From assembly GCF_000218685.1 (NCBI RefSeq), contig NW_006763299.1, positions 372,001 through 436,000 on the forward strand: a stretch of DNA of 64,000 bases. Reading direction: 5' to 3'. Positions 63,604 to 64,000 of this stretch are shown in pieces; positions within the stretch are counted from its first letter, which is position 1, and each line of letters begins with the position of its first letter. A program made the translations under genes and the position numbers. The notes under the pieces are model-generated. The model saw only the letters and a program-made list of their open reading frames with translations. It did not search any database and was not told the DNA's origin. The stretch is from Serpula lacrymans var. lacrymans S7.9. Taxonomy: Eukaryota > Basidiomycota > Agaricomycetes > Boletales > Serpulaceae.

Positions 63604-64000
63604 ATGGGCCCCTTCCTCTCCTTTTTATTCTCACCTGACGGTCGTTTCTGGATCCCCATTCTAATCCACTTTTCCATCACCTCCACCCTCCTCCTCCTCA
63701 TCTTATTTGCACCCCCACCATTTCTGATGTCACCACTTCCTATCCGCTTCCGTCGCCGATCCGTTGACTACCACGTGCCACTGCTGATATCAGCAAAGCC
63801 CCGGCGGCCGGTCCAAATAGGGCAACAGGTCCATCTTTATGACGTCGATCTACCATCATATACTATCAAAACATCGGTCGCTCGTCTTGCCTGGTTGGAG
63901 CATGGGTGGGTAATTTTTGAGCTGGAGAAGGTTCATCCCCTTGCATCGCCCATGTTCATCGCTGTCCCATTCACTTGGGTACACTTATCTTTTGTCCATC
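63604..64000 (+). CDS. Open reading frame running off the right edge, function unknown
   Basis: From the ATG at 63604 the frame stays open for 132 codons to the window end. The N-terminus MGPFLSFLFSPDGRFWIPI is followed by a hydrophobic span (STLLLLILFAPPPFL) and a basic segment RFRRRS. The rest (VDYHVPLLISAKPRRPVQIG) shows no known domain. Pyrimidine-rich sequence upstream resembles a fungal promoter leader. It may be part of a mobile element associated with the helicase remnant, or an independent gene. The rest of the gene lies outside. Confidence 0.45.
   Translation, partial: MGPFLSFLFSPDGRFWIPILIHFSITSTLLLLILFAPPPFLMSPLPIRFRRRSVDYHVPLLISAKPRRPVQIGQQVHLYDVDLPSYTIKTSVARLAWLEHGWVIFELEKVHPLASPMFIAVPFTWVHLSFVH

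Overview
The window is nuclear DNA of a filamentous basidiomycete, most likely an Agaricomycete. Genes are dense, on both strands, and split by many introns of about 40-75 bp with GT..AG ends. The gene complement is fungal: a Prp22 splicing helicase, Ipi3, an Ada1 SAGA subunit, a Cdk7 kinase, the complex I 21 kDa subunit, and a Ste50/Ubc2 adaptor carrying the two C-terminal SH3 domains seen in basidiomycetes. Families mostly seen in mushrooms are also present, including seven-pass membrane proteins of the DUF6533 type and degenerate RecQ-like helicases. There is no sign of bacterial or organellar sequence.

Layout. 1-2.4 kb: remains of two related integral membrane protein genes (minus strand), the first cut by the window edge and the second only a C-terminal fragment. 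2.7-14.2 kb: housekeeping genes. These are PRP22 (+), a conserved coiled-coil protein (+), a Gly-X carboxypeptidase of family M20 (-), a Zap1-like zinc-finger regulator (+) and a choline-phosphate-cytidylyltransferase-like protein with an altered active-site motif (-). 14.6-19.0 kb: three tandem metallo-beta-lactamase-fold genes (-) with identical exon architecture. 19.3-33 kb: makorin (-), ADA1 (+), an unknown leucine-rich protein (+), a Gfo/Idh/MocA oxidoreductase (-), OHCU decarboxylase (+), a J-domain protein (-), a proline-iminopeptidase-like hydrolase (+) and CDK7 (+). 33-51 kb: a nuclear-basket-like nucleoporin with RanBP2 zinc fingers (-), the complex I 21 kDa subunit (+), IPI3 (-), a second J-domain protein (+), a large disordered trafficking-like protein (-), STE50/UBC2 (+), a CoA-type NUDIX hydrolase (-) and a GIT1/PHO84-like permease (-).

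52-64 kb is the accessory end. It holds a DUF6533 membrane gene (+) next to a bHLH-like gene (-), followed by a second, diverged copy of the same block. Then come a U6 snRNA sequence, a RecQ-like helicase pseudogene broken by a frameshift and a nonsense codon, and an ORF running off the right edge.

Most housekeeping genes act independently. Three contexts suggest linked biology: the tandem hydrolase family with shared upstream sequence, the head-to-head pair of a zinc peptidase and a Zap1-like regulator, and the repeated membrane-protein plus bHLH block. Exon borders were derived by hand from reading frame and splice signals. Start codons of the accessory genes are the least certain part.
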